DNA from: an uncultured Eubacteriales bacterium
GTDB taxonomy: Bacteria > Bacillota > Clostridia > Oscillospirales > Acutalibacteraceae
Length of the DNA stretch: 64,000 nt
Direction: 5' to 3'
Assembly: GCA_934729465.1 (NCBI GenBank)
Contig: CAKVEP010000004.1
Coordinates: forward strand, 1 to 64,000
The notes under the pieces were generated by a model that was not told where the DNA came from, ran no database searches, and was given only the letters and a program-made list of their open reading frames with translations. The translations under genes and the position numbers were made by a program. Shown here in pieces: positions 32,976-41,647 of this stretch. The stretch's first letter is position 1. Every line of letters starts with the position of its first letter.

Positions 32976-34388
32976 ATGAAAATTTACAATACACTTACCG
33001 GAAAAAAACAAGAGTTTATCCCCATAAAAGAGGGGGAAGCTAAGATATATGCTTGCGGTCCAACGGTTTATAATTATATACACATAGGTAACGCAAGACC
33101 GCTGTGTGTTTTCGATACTTTACGCAGGTATATGAAATATATTGGTTATAAGGTAACGTTTGTACAGAACTTTACGGATATAGATGACAAAATTATAAAA
33201 AAGGCAAATGAAGAATCAACAGATTATTTATCTGTGTCTAAAAAATATATAGAAGAGTACAAAATCGATGCAAGAGGGCTCAACATAAAGGAAGCGGACA
33301 TTCACCCGAAAGCAACGGAAAATATCGAGCAAATTATAAACATGGTGTCAAAACTTATATCAAAGGGATTTGCTTATGCTGCGTCGAATGGGGACGTTTA
33401 TTTTAACACAAAATCTTTTGAGGAATATGGTAAACTATCTCATCAGCCAATGGAAGATTTACAAGCCGGAGCGAGAATAAGGGTCGGAGAGCTAAAGAAA
33501 GACCCTATGGATTTTGCGTTGTGGAAATCAGCAAAAGAGGGCGAACCGTCGTGGGAAAGTCCATGGGGAAATGGAAGACCCGGATGGCATATAGAATGTT
33601 CGGCTATGGCATGTAGGTACCTTGGCGAGACGATAGACATACATTGTGGTGGTCAAGACCTTATTTTCCCGCATCATGAAAACGAAATAGCTCAAAGCGA
33701 ATGCTGTAACGGAGCACAATTTGCTAACTACTGGATGCACAATGGATATATAAATGTGGATAGTAAAAAAATGTCTAAATCGTTAAACAATTTCTTCACT
33801 GTAAGAGAGGTTGCCGAAAAATATGGCTATGAGCCGATAAGATATCTTATGATATCTTCGCATTACAGAAGTCCTATAAATTACAGTATTGAGATAATCC
33901 AGCAATGTAAATCAGCTTTGGAAAGACTTTATAATTGTAGAGAAAACTTAGAGTTTTTATATAAAAGCTGTATTGAAGGTGACGAAAACAGCTGTTCTAA
34001 TGAAATCTTGGCAAGGCTTGGCAGCTACAAAGAAAACTTTAAAAAATCCATGGATGACGATTTAAATACGGCAGATGCGTTGGCGGTAATATTTGATTTA
34101 GTAAAAGACATTAATTTAAATGTTATAGGAACAAACGAAAAAAATAAAAAAGTGGTTGAAAAAGTGCTATCTCTTTTCAATGAACTTACTCAAGTGCTAG
34201 GAATACTTTACAGTGAAAAATCACAAAACATTGATGAAGAAATTGAAAATTTGATAAACTTAAGGCAAGAGGCTAGAAAGAATAAAGATTTTAAAAAGTC
34301 TGATGAAATCAGAGATATTCTAAAAAGTAAAAACGTTGTTTTGGAAGACACTCCTCAAGGTGTGAAATGGACGATAAAAAACGCTTAA
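32976..34388 (+). CDS. cysS: Cysteinyl-tRNA synthetase
   Basis: Class I synthetase that charges tRNA-Cys. The 470 residues hold the HIGH-type motif HIGNARP, KMSKS, and zinc ligands in YACGPTVYN, HIECSAMA and HHENEIAQSE. It follows pgsA by 23 bases with no space for a T-box leader, so control by uncharged tRNA-Cys at this site is unlikely. The tRNA-Cys gene itself lies at 90-164. Confidence 0.97.
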   Translation: MKIYNTLTGKKQEFIPIKEGEAKIYACGPTVYNYIHIGNARPLCVFDTLRRYMKYIGYKVTFVQNFTDIDDKIIKKANEESTDYLSVSKKYIEEYKIDARGLNIKEADIHPKATENIEQIINMVSKLISKGFAYAASNGDVYFNTKSFEEYGKLSHQPMEDLQAGARIRVGELKKDPMDFALWKSAKEGEPSWESPWGNGRPGWHIECSAMACRYLGETIDIHCGGQDLIFPHHENEIAQSECCNGAQFANYWMHNGYINVDSKKMSKSLNNFFTVREVAEKYGYEPIRYLMISSHYRSPINYSIEIIQQCKSALERLYNCRENLEFLYKSCIEGDENSCSNEILARLGSYKENFKKSMDDDLNTADALAVIFDLVKDINLNVIGTNEKNKKVVEKVLSLFNELTQVLGILYSEKSQNIDEEIENLINLRQEARKNKDFKKSDEIRDILKSKNVVLEDTPQGVKWTIKNA

Positions 34389-34431
34389 ATTATGGTAGGA
34401 AGTAAAAAATAAAAGTTTGGGGGATAAACAG

Positions 34432-35565
34432 TTGAAAGAGCCTATTATTTTATTAAAAGATATAAGTATTTCGTTTGATGGCGAAATGATATTAAAAGGT
34501 CTAAACTTAAGTATATATGACGGGGAATTTGTAACACTTTTAGGACCGTCGGGTTGTGGGAAAACTACAACCTTAAGAATAATAGGCGGCTTTCTTACGC
34601 CCGAAAAAGGCGATGTGCTGTTTAACGGAGAGAGGATAAATGATTTACCGGCTCACAAGCGAGAGGTAAATACTATTTTCCAAAAATATGCATTGTTTCC
34701 ACATTTGAACGTCTATGAAAATGTGGCGTTTGGGATGAGGCTACAAAAAAAATCAGAAGCCGAAATAAAAAAGACAGTTCAAGAAATGTTATCGATGGTT
34801 AATTTAAAAGGCTTTGAAAAAAGAAATGTTGCCTCTCTTTCCGGTGGACAACAACAACGTATAGCAATAGCGAGGGCTTTAGCAAACCACCCTAAGGTAT
34901 TGTTGTTGGACGAGCCTTTAGGTGCGCTTGATTTAAAATTGAGAAAAGATATGCAGGTTGAGCTAAAAAATATTCAGCAAAGAACCGGAATAACATTTAT
35001 ATTTGTAACGCATGACCAGGAAGAAGCACTTTCAATGTCTGACACTGTTGTTGTTATGGACAAGGGTTACATACAGCAAATTGGTTCTCCGCAAGACATA
35101 TATAATGAACCTAAAAATGCCTTTGTGGCGGATTTCATAGGTGAAAGTAACATTATAGACGGAATAATGGTTGAGGATTACCTTGTTGAATTTGCGGGCA
35201 AAAGGTTTAAGTGTTTAGACATGGGATTTAAAAACAATGAGCTTGTGGATGTTGTGATACGTCCAGAAGATATAAAGGTAGTGCCTCCGGAGGAGGGGGA
35301 TATTTCCGGCGAGGTTACTTCGGTAACATTTAAAGGGGTTCACAATGAAATAATAGTAGATGTGGCAGGATTTAAGTGGATGATACAGACCACCGAAACC
35401 CAAGACCAAGGCGACGTAATCGGAATGATTTTGCAACCTGACGACATTCATATAATGAAAAAATCAAGATATTCGGGGGAATTTGGAGATTACAGTGCGT
35501 TTAGCGATGAGATGTATGAAGAGCAGCATCATAAAGCAGAGGTGACGGAAAATGAAGAGGAATAA
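34432..35565 (+). CDS. potA: Spermidine/putrescine ABC transporter ATP-binding protein
   Basis: ATPase of a polyamine importer. It has 377 residues with Walker A GPSGCGKTT, the Q-loop Gln in TIFQKYALF, the signature LSGGQQQR, Walker B LLLDEPLGALD, the switch His in VTHDQEEA, and a C-terminal TOBE domain. The last ~40 residues are acidic and histidine-containing. TTG 34432 is preferred: GGGGGA at 34419-34424 lies seven or eight bases upstream, and the frame before it runs through this site. It overlaps potB by 14 bases. Confidence 0.95.
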   Translation: MKEPIILLKDISISFDGEMILKGLNLSIYDGEFVTLLGPSGCGKTTTLRIIGGFLTPEKGDVLFNGERINDLPAHKREVNTIFQKYALFPHLNVYENVAFGMRLQKKSEAEIKKTVQEMLSMVNLKGFEKRNVASLSGGQQQRIAIARALANHPKVLLLDEPLGALDLKLRKDMQVELKNIQQRTGITFIFVTHDQEEALSMSDTVVVMDKGYIQQIGSPQDIYNEPKNAFVADFIGESNIIDGIMVEDYLVEFAGKRFKCLDMGFKNNELVDVVIRPEDIKVVPPEEGDISGEVTSVTFKGVHNEIIVDVAGFKWMIQTTETQDQGDVIGMILQPDDIHIMKKSRYSGEFGDYSAFSDEMYEEQHHKAEVTENEEE

Positions 35566-36370
35566 AATTGCCGCAATTCCTTACTCAATTTGGATGATAG
35601 TGTTTGTACTTGTCCCTATGTTTCTAATCTTAATCTTCGCTTTCACAGACTCAAACAGTAATTTTACTTTAAACAATATTATAAATGTTGGAAAATATTC
35701 GAATGTATTTTTGCGTTCTATATTTTTAGGAGCTATTTCAACAATAATTTGTTTAATAGTTGGATATCCAACAGCTTATTTCATTTCTAAATCGAAAATA
35801 AAAAATCAAAGTATATTGCTAGTTTTGCTGATGATACCAATGTGGATGAGCTTTTTATTGAGGACATACGCATGGATGACTCTTTTAGAGAACAACGGAA
35901 TTATAAATAATTTCTTTGAATTTATAGGAGTGGGTAGGAAAAATCTTATAAACACGCAAGGAGCAGTGGTTCTTGGAATGGTTTATAATTTTTTGCCGTA
36001 TATGATTTTACCTATATACACAGTCTTAACAAAAATCGACGAAAGAATAGTTGAAGCGGCGCAGGACTTAGGGGCAAATAAATTTAAAGTGTTTTCTAAA
36101 ATAATATTCCCGCTTAGTATACCGGGAATAATTTCAGGAGTTACGATGGTGTTTGTTCCGGCGGTTAGCACATTTATAATATCTAAAATGCTCGGAGGAG
36201 GAGCGAATCTTCTTATAGGCGACTTAATTGAAATGCAATTTTTAGGTAGCTCTTATAACCCAAATTTGGGTTCGGCGATATCACTTGTATTGATGTGTAT
36301 TATAATGCTGTGCATGGGCATAATGAACCACCTAGACCATGAAGAAGACAACGGTGGAATGATTGTTTAA
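35552..36370 (+). CDS. potB: Spermidine/putrescine ABC transporter permease PotB
   Basis: 272-residue inner-membrane permease with about six helices. The coupling motif that contacts the ATPase is EAAQDLGANKFKVFSKIIFPLSIPG, the typical EAA loop. It begins inside the end of potA, behind GAGGTGA. Part of the potABCD set that takes up spermidine or putrescine. Confidence 0.94.
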   Translation: MKRNKIAAIPYSIWMIVFVLVPMFLILIFAFTDSNSNFTLNNIINVGKYSNVFLRSIFLGAISTIICLIVGYPTAYFISKSKIKNQSILLVLLMIPMWMSFLLRTYAWMTLLENNGIINNFFEFIGVGRKNLINTQGAVVLGMVYNFLPYMILPIYTVLTKIDERIVEAAQDLGANKFKVFSKIIFPLSIPGIISGVTMVFVPAVSTFIISKMLGGGANLLIGDLIEMQFLGSSYNPNLGSAISLVLMCIIMLCMGIMNHLDHEEDNGGMIV

Positions 36371-36390
36371 AAGTTAGGAGGGCTTAATAA

Positions 36391-37182
36391 ATGAAAATTT
36401 TTAATAAGGTGTACACATCATTAGTATTTTTATTTTTGTATGCCCCGATTTTTGTGTTGGTTATGTTCTCGTTTAATGATTCAAAAAGTAGGTCTGTTTG
36501 GAGTGGATTTACTTTAAAGTGGTATGCAAAATTGTTTCAAAACAGCGATATACTATCAGCGTTTTCTAACACTTTAATAATAGCGACTATTTCTGCTGTT
36601 TTGGCAACGATTTTAGGAACAGTGGCAGCTATTGGTATAATGGGGACAAAAAAATGGACTAAAAAATTAATAATGAATGTGACAAATATTCCAATGATGA
36701 ACCCTGAAATAGTAACGGGAGTATCATTTATGTTGTTGTTTGTGTTCATATATAATCGTACGGGACTATTAAAGCCGGGGATGTTAACATTGGTTCTTTC
36801 ACACACAACATTTTGTCTACCATATGTTGTGCTGTCGGTGCTTCCGAAGATAAGGCAGATGGACCCTAATTTATATGAGGCTGCACAAGATTTAGGATGT
36901 AATCCGGCAAGAGCATTTTTTAAGGTAGTGCTTCCGGAGATAATGCCCGGGATTATTACGGGAATGATGATGTCGTTTACCATGTCGATAGACGATTTCG
37001 TTATAAGCTATTTTACGAGTGGGACAACCCAAACTTTACCCATAGCTATTTATTCTATGACAAGAAAATTAGTTAGCCCGGAAATAAACGCTTTGTCAAC
37101 ATTGCTTTTCGGTGCAATACTGTTTTTACTCATAGCAATAAATTTGAGGCAAGTTAAAGAAAAACATTTAGAGGAGAGATAA
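36391..37182 (+). CDS. potC: Spermidine/putrescine ABC transporter permease PotC
   Basis: 263-residue second permease with about six membrane helices and the EAA loop YEAAQDLGCNPARAFFKVVLPEIMPG. SIDDFVISYFTSG is also typical of PotC. TTAGGAGGG precedes the ATG. It lies between potB and potD with short gaps, giving the standard ABC importer order. Confidence 0.94.
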   Translation: MKIFNKVYTSLVFLFLYAPIFVLVMFSFNDSKSRSVWSGFTLKWYAKLFQNSDILSAFSNTLIIATISAVLATILGTVAAIGIMGTKKWTKKLIMNVTNIPMMNPEIVTGVSFMLLFVFIYNRTGLLKPGMLTLVLSHTTFCLPYVVLSVLPKIRQMDPNLYEAAQDLGCNPARAFFKVVLPEIMPGIITGMMMSFTMSIDDFVISYFTSGTTQTLPIAIYSMTRKLVSPEINALSTLLFGAILFLLIAINLRQVKEKHLEER

Positions 37183-37187
37183 AAATA

Positions 37188-38354
37188 TTGAAAAAATGTT
37201 TGTTAATGTTTGCCCTTTGTTTGGTTGCTTTAATGACAGGATGTAGGAGTAAAGATGAAAAAGAAGTTGTGTTAAATGTGTATAACTGGGGGCAATGTAT
37301 ATCAGATGGCTCAGACGGAAATATTCCGGTTAATGACGAGTTTACAAAAGAAACAGGTATAAAAGTAAATTACACAACATTTCAAAGTAACGAGGAGCTT
37401 TATGCGAAACTCTTAGGAGGCGGAGCAAATTATGATGTGATAATTCCGTCTGATTATATGGTTTCGAAGCTTATAGAAAATGACATGTTATATAAATTGG
37501 ATTTTAGTAATATACCTAATTATAGCTATATAGATGATAAATTTAGAAATTTAAGCTATGACCCTAAAAATGAATATTCGGTTCCATACACATGGGGGAC
37601 AATAGGAATTTTTTATAATAAAAACTATGTGTCTGAAGAGGATGTATCTAAAGGCTGGAACGTGCTTTGGAATGAGAAGTACAAAGGCAAAATATTGATG
37701 TTTGACAATGCTAGAGATTCATTTGCAATTGCACACATTATATTGGGACACTCCATAAATAGTAACAATAAACAGGAATGGTATGAAGCCTTAGAAAAGT
37801 TGAATGAACAAAAGCCACTGGTTCAAGCATACGTTATGGACCAGATATTTGACAAAATGGGAAATGGCGAAGCATACTTAGCGCCTTATTATGCCGGAGA
37901 TGCGGCGGTTATGCTGAAAAATAATGAAGACATAGGTTTTGTAATTCCTGAAGAAGGAACGAATGAATTTGTGGACGCAATGTGTATACCGAAATGTGCT
38001 AATCACAAAGCAGAGGCTGAGAAATATATAAATTTTATGTGTAGGACTGATATAGCTAAGGCAAACGTTGAAAGTACAGGATATTCAACTCCTCACAAGG
38101 AAGTTTATAATCAGCTTAGCGATGACATTAAAAATAATGAAATTTTTTATCCGGGCGAAGGAATAATGAAAAATGCAGAAATTTTTGTAAATTTGTCGCC
38201 GGAAATAAGTGCTTTACTTGATGATTTATGGATACAAGTAAAAATTGGCGGAAATGGAAGTTATGTATTATTAGTTGCCATAATACTAGTATTTGTGCTA
38301 TCATATATAGGGGTATTAATATATAAGAAAGTGAATAAGGAAAAATATTATTAA
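37188..38354 (+). CDS. potD: Spermidine/putrescine-binding lipoprotein PotD with C-terminal membrane helix
   Basis: 388-residue solute-binding protein. Lipoprotein signal KKCLLMFALCLVALMTGC, with the lipobox Cys at residue 19, then the class I binding-protein fold (LNVYNWGQCI, FTKETGIKVNYTTF, YDVIIPSDYMV, VPYTWGTIGI). Unusually, residues about 358-380 form a second hydrophobic helix (YVLLVAIILVFVLSYIGVLIY) followed by a basic tail, so the protein would be held at both ends. TTG start with GAGGAGAG upstream; no in-frame ATG nearby. Confidence 0.92.
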   Translation: MKKCLLMFALCLVALMTGCRSKDEKEVVLNVYNWGQCISDGSDGNIPVNDEFTKETGIKVNYTTFQSNEELYAKLLGGGANYDVIIPSDYMVSKLIENDMLYKLDFSNIPNYSYIDDKFRNLSYDPKNEYSVPYTWGTIGIFYNKNYVSEEDVSKGWNVLWNEKYKGKILMFDNARDSFAIAHIILGHSINSNNKQEWYEALEKLNEQKPLVQAYVMDQIFDKMGNGEAYLAPYYAGDAAVMLKNNEDIGFVIPEEGTNEFVDAMCIPKCANHKAEAEKYINFMCRTDIAKANVESTGYSTPHKEVYNQLSDDIKNNEIFYPGEGIMKNAEIFVNLSPEISALLDDLWIQVKIGGNGSYVLLVAIILVFVLSYIGVLIYKKVNKEKYY

Positions 38355-38369
38355 AAAGGGGAAATTGAT

Positions 38370-40286
38370 ATGGTAAAAGTTATGCTAAAAGGCAATGTTG
38401 AAAAAGAGTATGCTGAAGGAACAACAGTGCTTGAAGTTGCTAAGGACTTGGGTCAAGGACTGTATAAAGCGGCATGTGCGGGAAGATTAAACGGAAAAGT
38501 TGTGGATTTAAGAACACCTATCCAAAATGACTGCAAGCTTGAAATACTCACCTTTGACGACGAAGACGGTAAAAAAGCTTACTGGCATACCACATCTCAT
38601 ATTATGGCTCAAGCGGTGTGCAGACTATTTCCCGGCGCGGTTTTTGCAATAGGACCTTCAATAGATTCGGGTTTTTATTACGACTTTGATTTGGAGCGTA
38701 CTTTAAATCCTGATGATTTAACAAAAATAGAAGAAGAAATGAAAAAAATAATCAAAGAAGATATTGCAATAGAAAGATTCACGATGCCTGTTTCTGAGGC
38801 GGTAAAATTTATGGAGGAAAAACATCAGCCATATAAGGTTGAGCTGATAAAGGAACACGGAGCAAATGGTGAAGCGATTTCTTTCTACAGCCAGGGGGAC
38901 TTTGTTGATTTGTGTGCGGGACCTCACCTTATGTCTACTGGGAAGGTTAAGTCTATTAAGCTTACAAATTGTACGGGAGCTTATTGGCGTGGAGATGCTA
39001 AAAGTAAGATGCTTCAGAGAGTTTATGGTATATCATTCCCTAAAGCGTCTTTACTCGAAGAACATCTGAAAAGAATTGAAGAGGCTAAAAAACGTGACCA
39101 CAGAAAAATAGGTAAGGCACTTGACCTTTTTGATATTTATGAAGAGGGTCCGGGATTTCCGTTTTTTATGCCAAAGGGTATGATTTTAAGAAATACGCTT
39201 GAAGATTTCTGGAGAGAAGAACACAGGAAACACGGTTATCAAGAAATTAAAACTCCAATGATATTAAACGAAGATTTGTGGCACCGCTCAGGTCACTGGG
39301 AACATTATAAAAATAATATGTACACAACCAAAATAGACGATGAAGATTACGCAATAAAACCAATGAACTGTCCGGGAGGAATGTTGGTTTACAAAAGAAA
39401 GTTACATTCTTACAGAGATTTACCGCAACGTATGGCAGAACTTGGACTCGTGCATAGACATGAATTGTCGGGAGCGTTGCACGGCTTAATGAGAGTAAGA
39501 TGCTTTACTCAAGACGATGCTCACATATTCATGACAGAGGACCAAATTGAAAGTGAAATTTTGGGAGTAATGAAATTAATAGACAATTTCTATAATGTGT
39601 TCGGATTTAAATATGCGCTCGAGCTTTCAACAAGACCTGATGATTCTATGGGAACAGATGAACAATGGGAAAGCGCAACAAACGCTCTTAAAAAGGCACT
39701 TGAGGCTAATGGAAAACCGTATAAAATTAACGAGGGCGATGGAGCATTTTATGGTCCTAAGATAGACTTCCATTTGGAGGATTCCATAGGCAGAACGTGG
39801 CAGTGCGGAACAATACAACTTGATTTCCAAATGCCTGAAAGATTTGACCTTTCTTATATAGACAAGGATAACACTAAAAAACGTCCTGTTATGATTCATA
39901 GGGTAGTGTTCGGAAGTATTGAAAGATTTATAGGAATTCTTATAGAGCATTTCGCAGGAGCTCTCCCGATATGGCTAATGCCGGAGCAAGTTAGAATATT
40001 ACCTATCAGTGAAAAATTACACGAACAAGCTGAAGCTCTTGAAAAGAAGCTAAACGAAAGCGGAATAGTCAATACGTCTGTTGATAAGAGAAGTGAAAAA
40101 ATAGGATATAAGATTCGTGAAGCTCAAATGGAAAAGGTACCGTATATGTTAGTGCTTGGTGAAAAAGAAGTAAACGAAGGCACTGTTTCAGTAAGAGACA
40201 GAAAAGACGGAGATATAGGTACTATGAAAGTAGAAGACTTCATTAGTATGGCTGTTGACGAAATAAAAACTAAAAAAATAAAATAA
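38370..40286 (+). CDS. thrS: Threonyl-tRNA synthetase
   Basis: Class II synthetase that charges tRNA-Thr. The 638 residues comprise an N-terminal TGS domain, the editing domain with HTTSHIMAQAV, the catalytic domain with zinc ligands (NCPGGM, RHELSGALHGLMRVR) and a C-terminal anticodon-binding domain. It follows potD by 15 bases, so no T-box leader, which most Firmicutes use for thrS, can be present here. It ends the long operon-like run at a terminator. Confidence 0.97.
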   Translation: MVKVMLKGNVEKEYAEGTTVLEVAKDLGQGLYKAACAGRLNGKVVDLRTPIQNDCKLEILTFDDEDGKKAYWHTTSHIMAQAVCRLFPGAVFAIGPSIDSGFYYDFDLERTLNPDDLTKIEEEMKKIIKEDIAIERFTMPVSEAVKFMEEKHQPYKVELIKEHGANGEAISFYSQGDFVDLCAGPHLMSTGKVKSIKLTNCTGAYWRGDAKSKMLQRVYGISFPKASLLEEHLKRIEEAKKRDHRKIGKALDLFDIYEEGPGFPFFMPKGMILRNTLEDFWREEHRKHGYQEIKTPMILNEDLWHRSGHWEHYKNNMYTTKIDDEDYAIKPMNCPGGMLVYKRKLHSYRDLPQRMAELGLVHRHELSGALHGLMRVRCFTQDDAHIFMTEDQIESEILGVMKLIDNFYNVFGFKYALELSTRPDDSMGTDEQWESATNALKKALEANGKPYKINEGDGAFYGPKIDFHLEDSIGRTWQCGTIQLDFQMPERFDLSYIDKDNTKKRPVMIHRVVFGSIERFIGILIEHFAGALPIWLMPEQVRILPISEKLHEQAEALEKKLNESGIVNTSVDKRSEKIGYKIREAQMEKVPYMLVLGEKEVNEGTVSVRDRKDGDIGTMKVEDFISMAVDEIKTKKIK

Positions 40287-40291
40287 AATAC

Positions 40292-40321
40292 GGCTCCTTT
40301 AAAATAGGAGCCTAATTTTTT
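40292..40321 (+). terminator. Intrinsic terminator after thrS
   Basis: GGCTCCT (40292-40298) pairs with AGGAGCC (40306-40312) around a seven-base loop and is followed by TAATTTTTTAA. It is the first convincing terminator downstream of the dapF promoter. Confidence 0.85.
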
Positions 40322-40346
40322 AATGAAATATTAGGAGAATGATAAA

Positions 40347-41012
40347 ATGTTTTCTGTTGCGATAGATGGACCGTCGGGTGCGGGAAAGAGTAGTGTTGCA
40401 AAAAAAATAGCTGAAAATTTCAAGATAATGTATTTAGACACTGGAGCACTATATAGAGCCATAGGGTATTATTTTATAAGAAATAATTTAGATTATAAAA
40501 ATGGTAAAATGGTGGAAGAAAATTTAAATAAAATATCTTTAGACATAAAATTTTCGGATGGCAAACAAATTGTGTTTATAAACGGAGAAGATGTTACGTC
40601 GAAAATTCGTACAAATGAAGTGTCAATGGCAGCCTCTGCGATTTCGTCGGTTAAGGCAACACGTGAATTTCTTATGGATACTCAGAGGGAAATTGCTAAA
40701 AAAAATAGCGTTGTGATGGACGGCAGAGACATAGGAACAGTAATTTTGCCAAAGGCAGATGTAAAAATTTTTTTAACAGCGTCTTTAGAGGAGAGAACAA
40801 GAAGAAGATTTGAGGAATTAAACAAAGTAAATAATAATATAAAATATGAGGAAGTCTTTAATCAGATGAGAGAAAGGGATTTTAACGATACAAACAGAAA
40901 AGTTGCACCGTTAAGACCTGCCGAAGATGCCATAATATTTGACTCAACTAAACTTGAATTTGAAAAGGTTGTAAGCGAGCTGACAAACATCATTAAGGAG
41001 AAGTTAAAATGA
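40347..41012 (+). CDS. cmk: Cytidylate kinase
   Basis: Phosphorylates CMP and dCMP. The 221 residues contain the P-loop GPSGAGKSS near the N terminus, DTGALYRAIGYY, VVMDGRDIGTVI and the late RDFNDTNRKVAPLRPAEDA. Its last four bases overlap plsC. The cmk-plsC-ispH/rpsA order is a well-known cluster of Clostridia. Confidence 0.96.
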   Translation: MFSVAIDGPSGAGKSSVAKKIAENFKIMYLDTGALYRAIGYYFIRNNLDYKNGKMVEENLNKISLDIKFSDGKQIVFINGEDVTSKIRTNEVSMAASAISSVKATREFLMDTQREIAKKNSVVMDGRDIGTVILPKADVKIFLTASLEERTRRRFEELNKVNNNIKYEEVFNQMRERDFNDTNRKVAPLRPAEDAIIFDSTKLEFEKVVSELTNIIKEKLK

Positions 41013-41647
41013 AGCAAAATGTTAAGCTGTATAAATCGTTGTGCTTTATAATAAAGCCGTTTTTAAAAATATTTTACCCGTATGAAGTGAGAGGAAAAGA
41101 AAATATTGAAAATTTGTCCGGTGGATACATACTGTGTTCTAACCATCTTTCAAATATTGATGCTGTATTTTTAGCCCTTGAACACAAAAAACCGATATGT
41201 TTTATGGCAAAAGCCGAGCTTTTTAAGAACAAAATACTCGGAGGAATACTAAAGGCAATCGGAGCATTTCCTGTGGACAGGGGAAAAGGCGACAAAGAGG
41301 CAATAATAACGGCTAAAGAAGTAATAAACGAGGGAAAAGTACTTGGGATATTCCTAGAGGGCAAACGCTCTAAAACGGGAGAGCTACTAAGACCACGCTC
41401 AGGGGTTTCGGTTTTGGCTCACGACACGGGGGCAGACATATTGCCGGTTAATATAGTTGGAGAAAATGGCGGAAGAGTGAGAATGTTTAGGCGAACGGTT
41501 GTAACGTTTGGAAGTATAATGAGCGAAAAGGATTTAGGAATAGAGAAAAATGAAATCAGACAATATAGAATAGCGAGCAATAAAATTATGGATAAAATAA
41601 GGGAGATGCGAGAGGAATACTTGAAAGGAAGAAAAATTACAATATGA
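41009..41647 (+). CDS. plsC: 1-acyl-sn-glycerol-3-phosphate acyltransferase
   Basis: Adds the second fatty acid to lysophosphatidic acid. The 212 residues have the acyltransferase box NHLSNIDA (H-x4-D), GAFPVDRG, and FLEGKRSKTGEL, the substrate-binding region (EGTRS in many relatives). The ATG overlaps the cmk stop. Together with pgsA it belongs to phospholipid synthesis. Confidence 0.92.
   Translation: MKQNVKLYKSLCFIIKPFLKIFYPYEVRGKENIENLSGGYILCSNHLSNIDAVFLALEHKKPICFMAKAELFKNKILGGILKAIGAFPVDRGKGDKEAIITAKEVINEGKVLGIFLEGKRSKTGELLRPRSGVSVLAHDTGADILPVNIVGENGGRVRMFRRTVVTFGSIMSEKDLGIEKNEIRQYRIASNKIMDKIREMREEYLKGRKITI

Noticed and set aside
34389..34431. T-box or other leader before potA
   Set aside because: Only 43 bases are free, too few for any known leader class.
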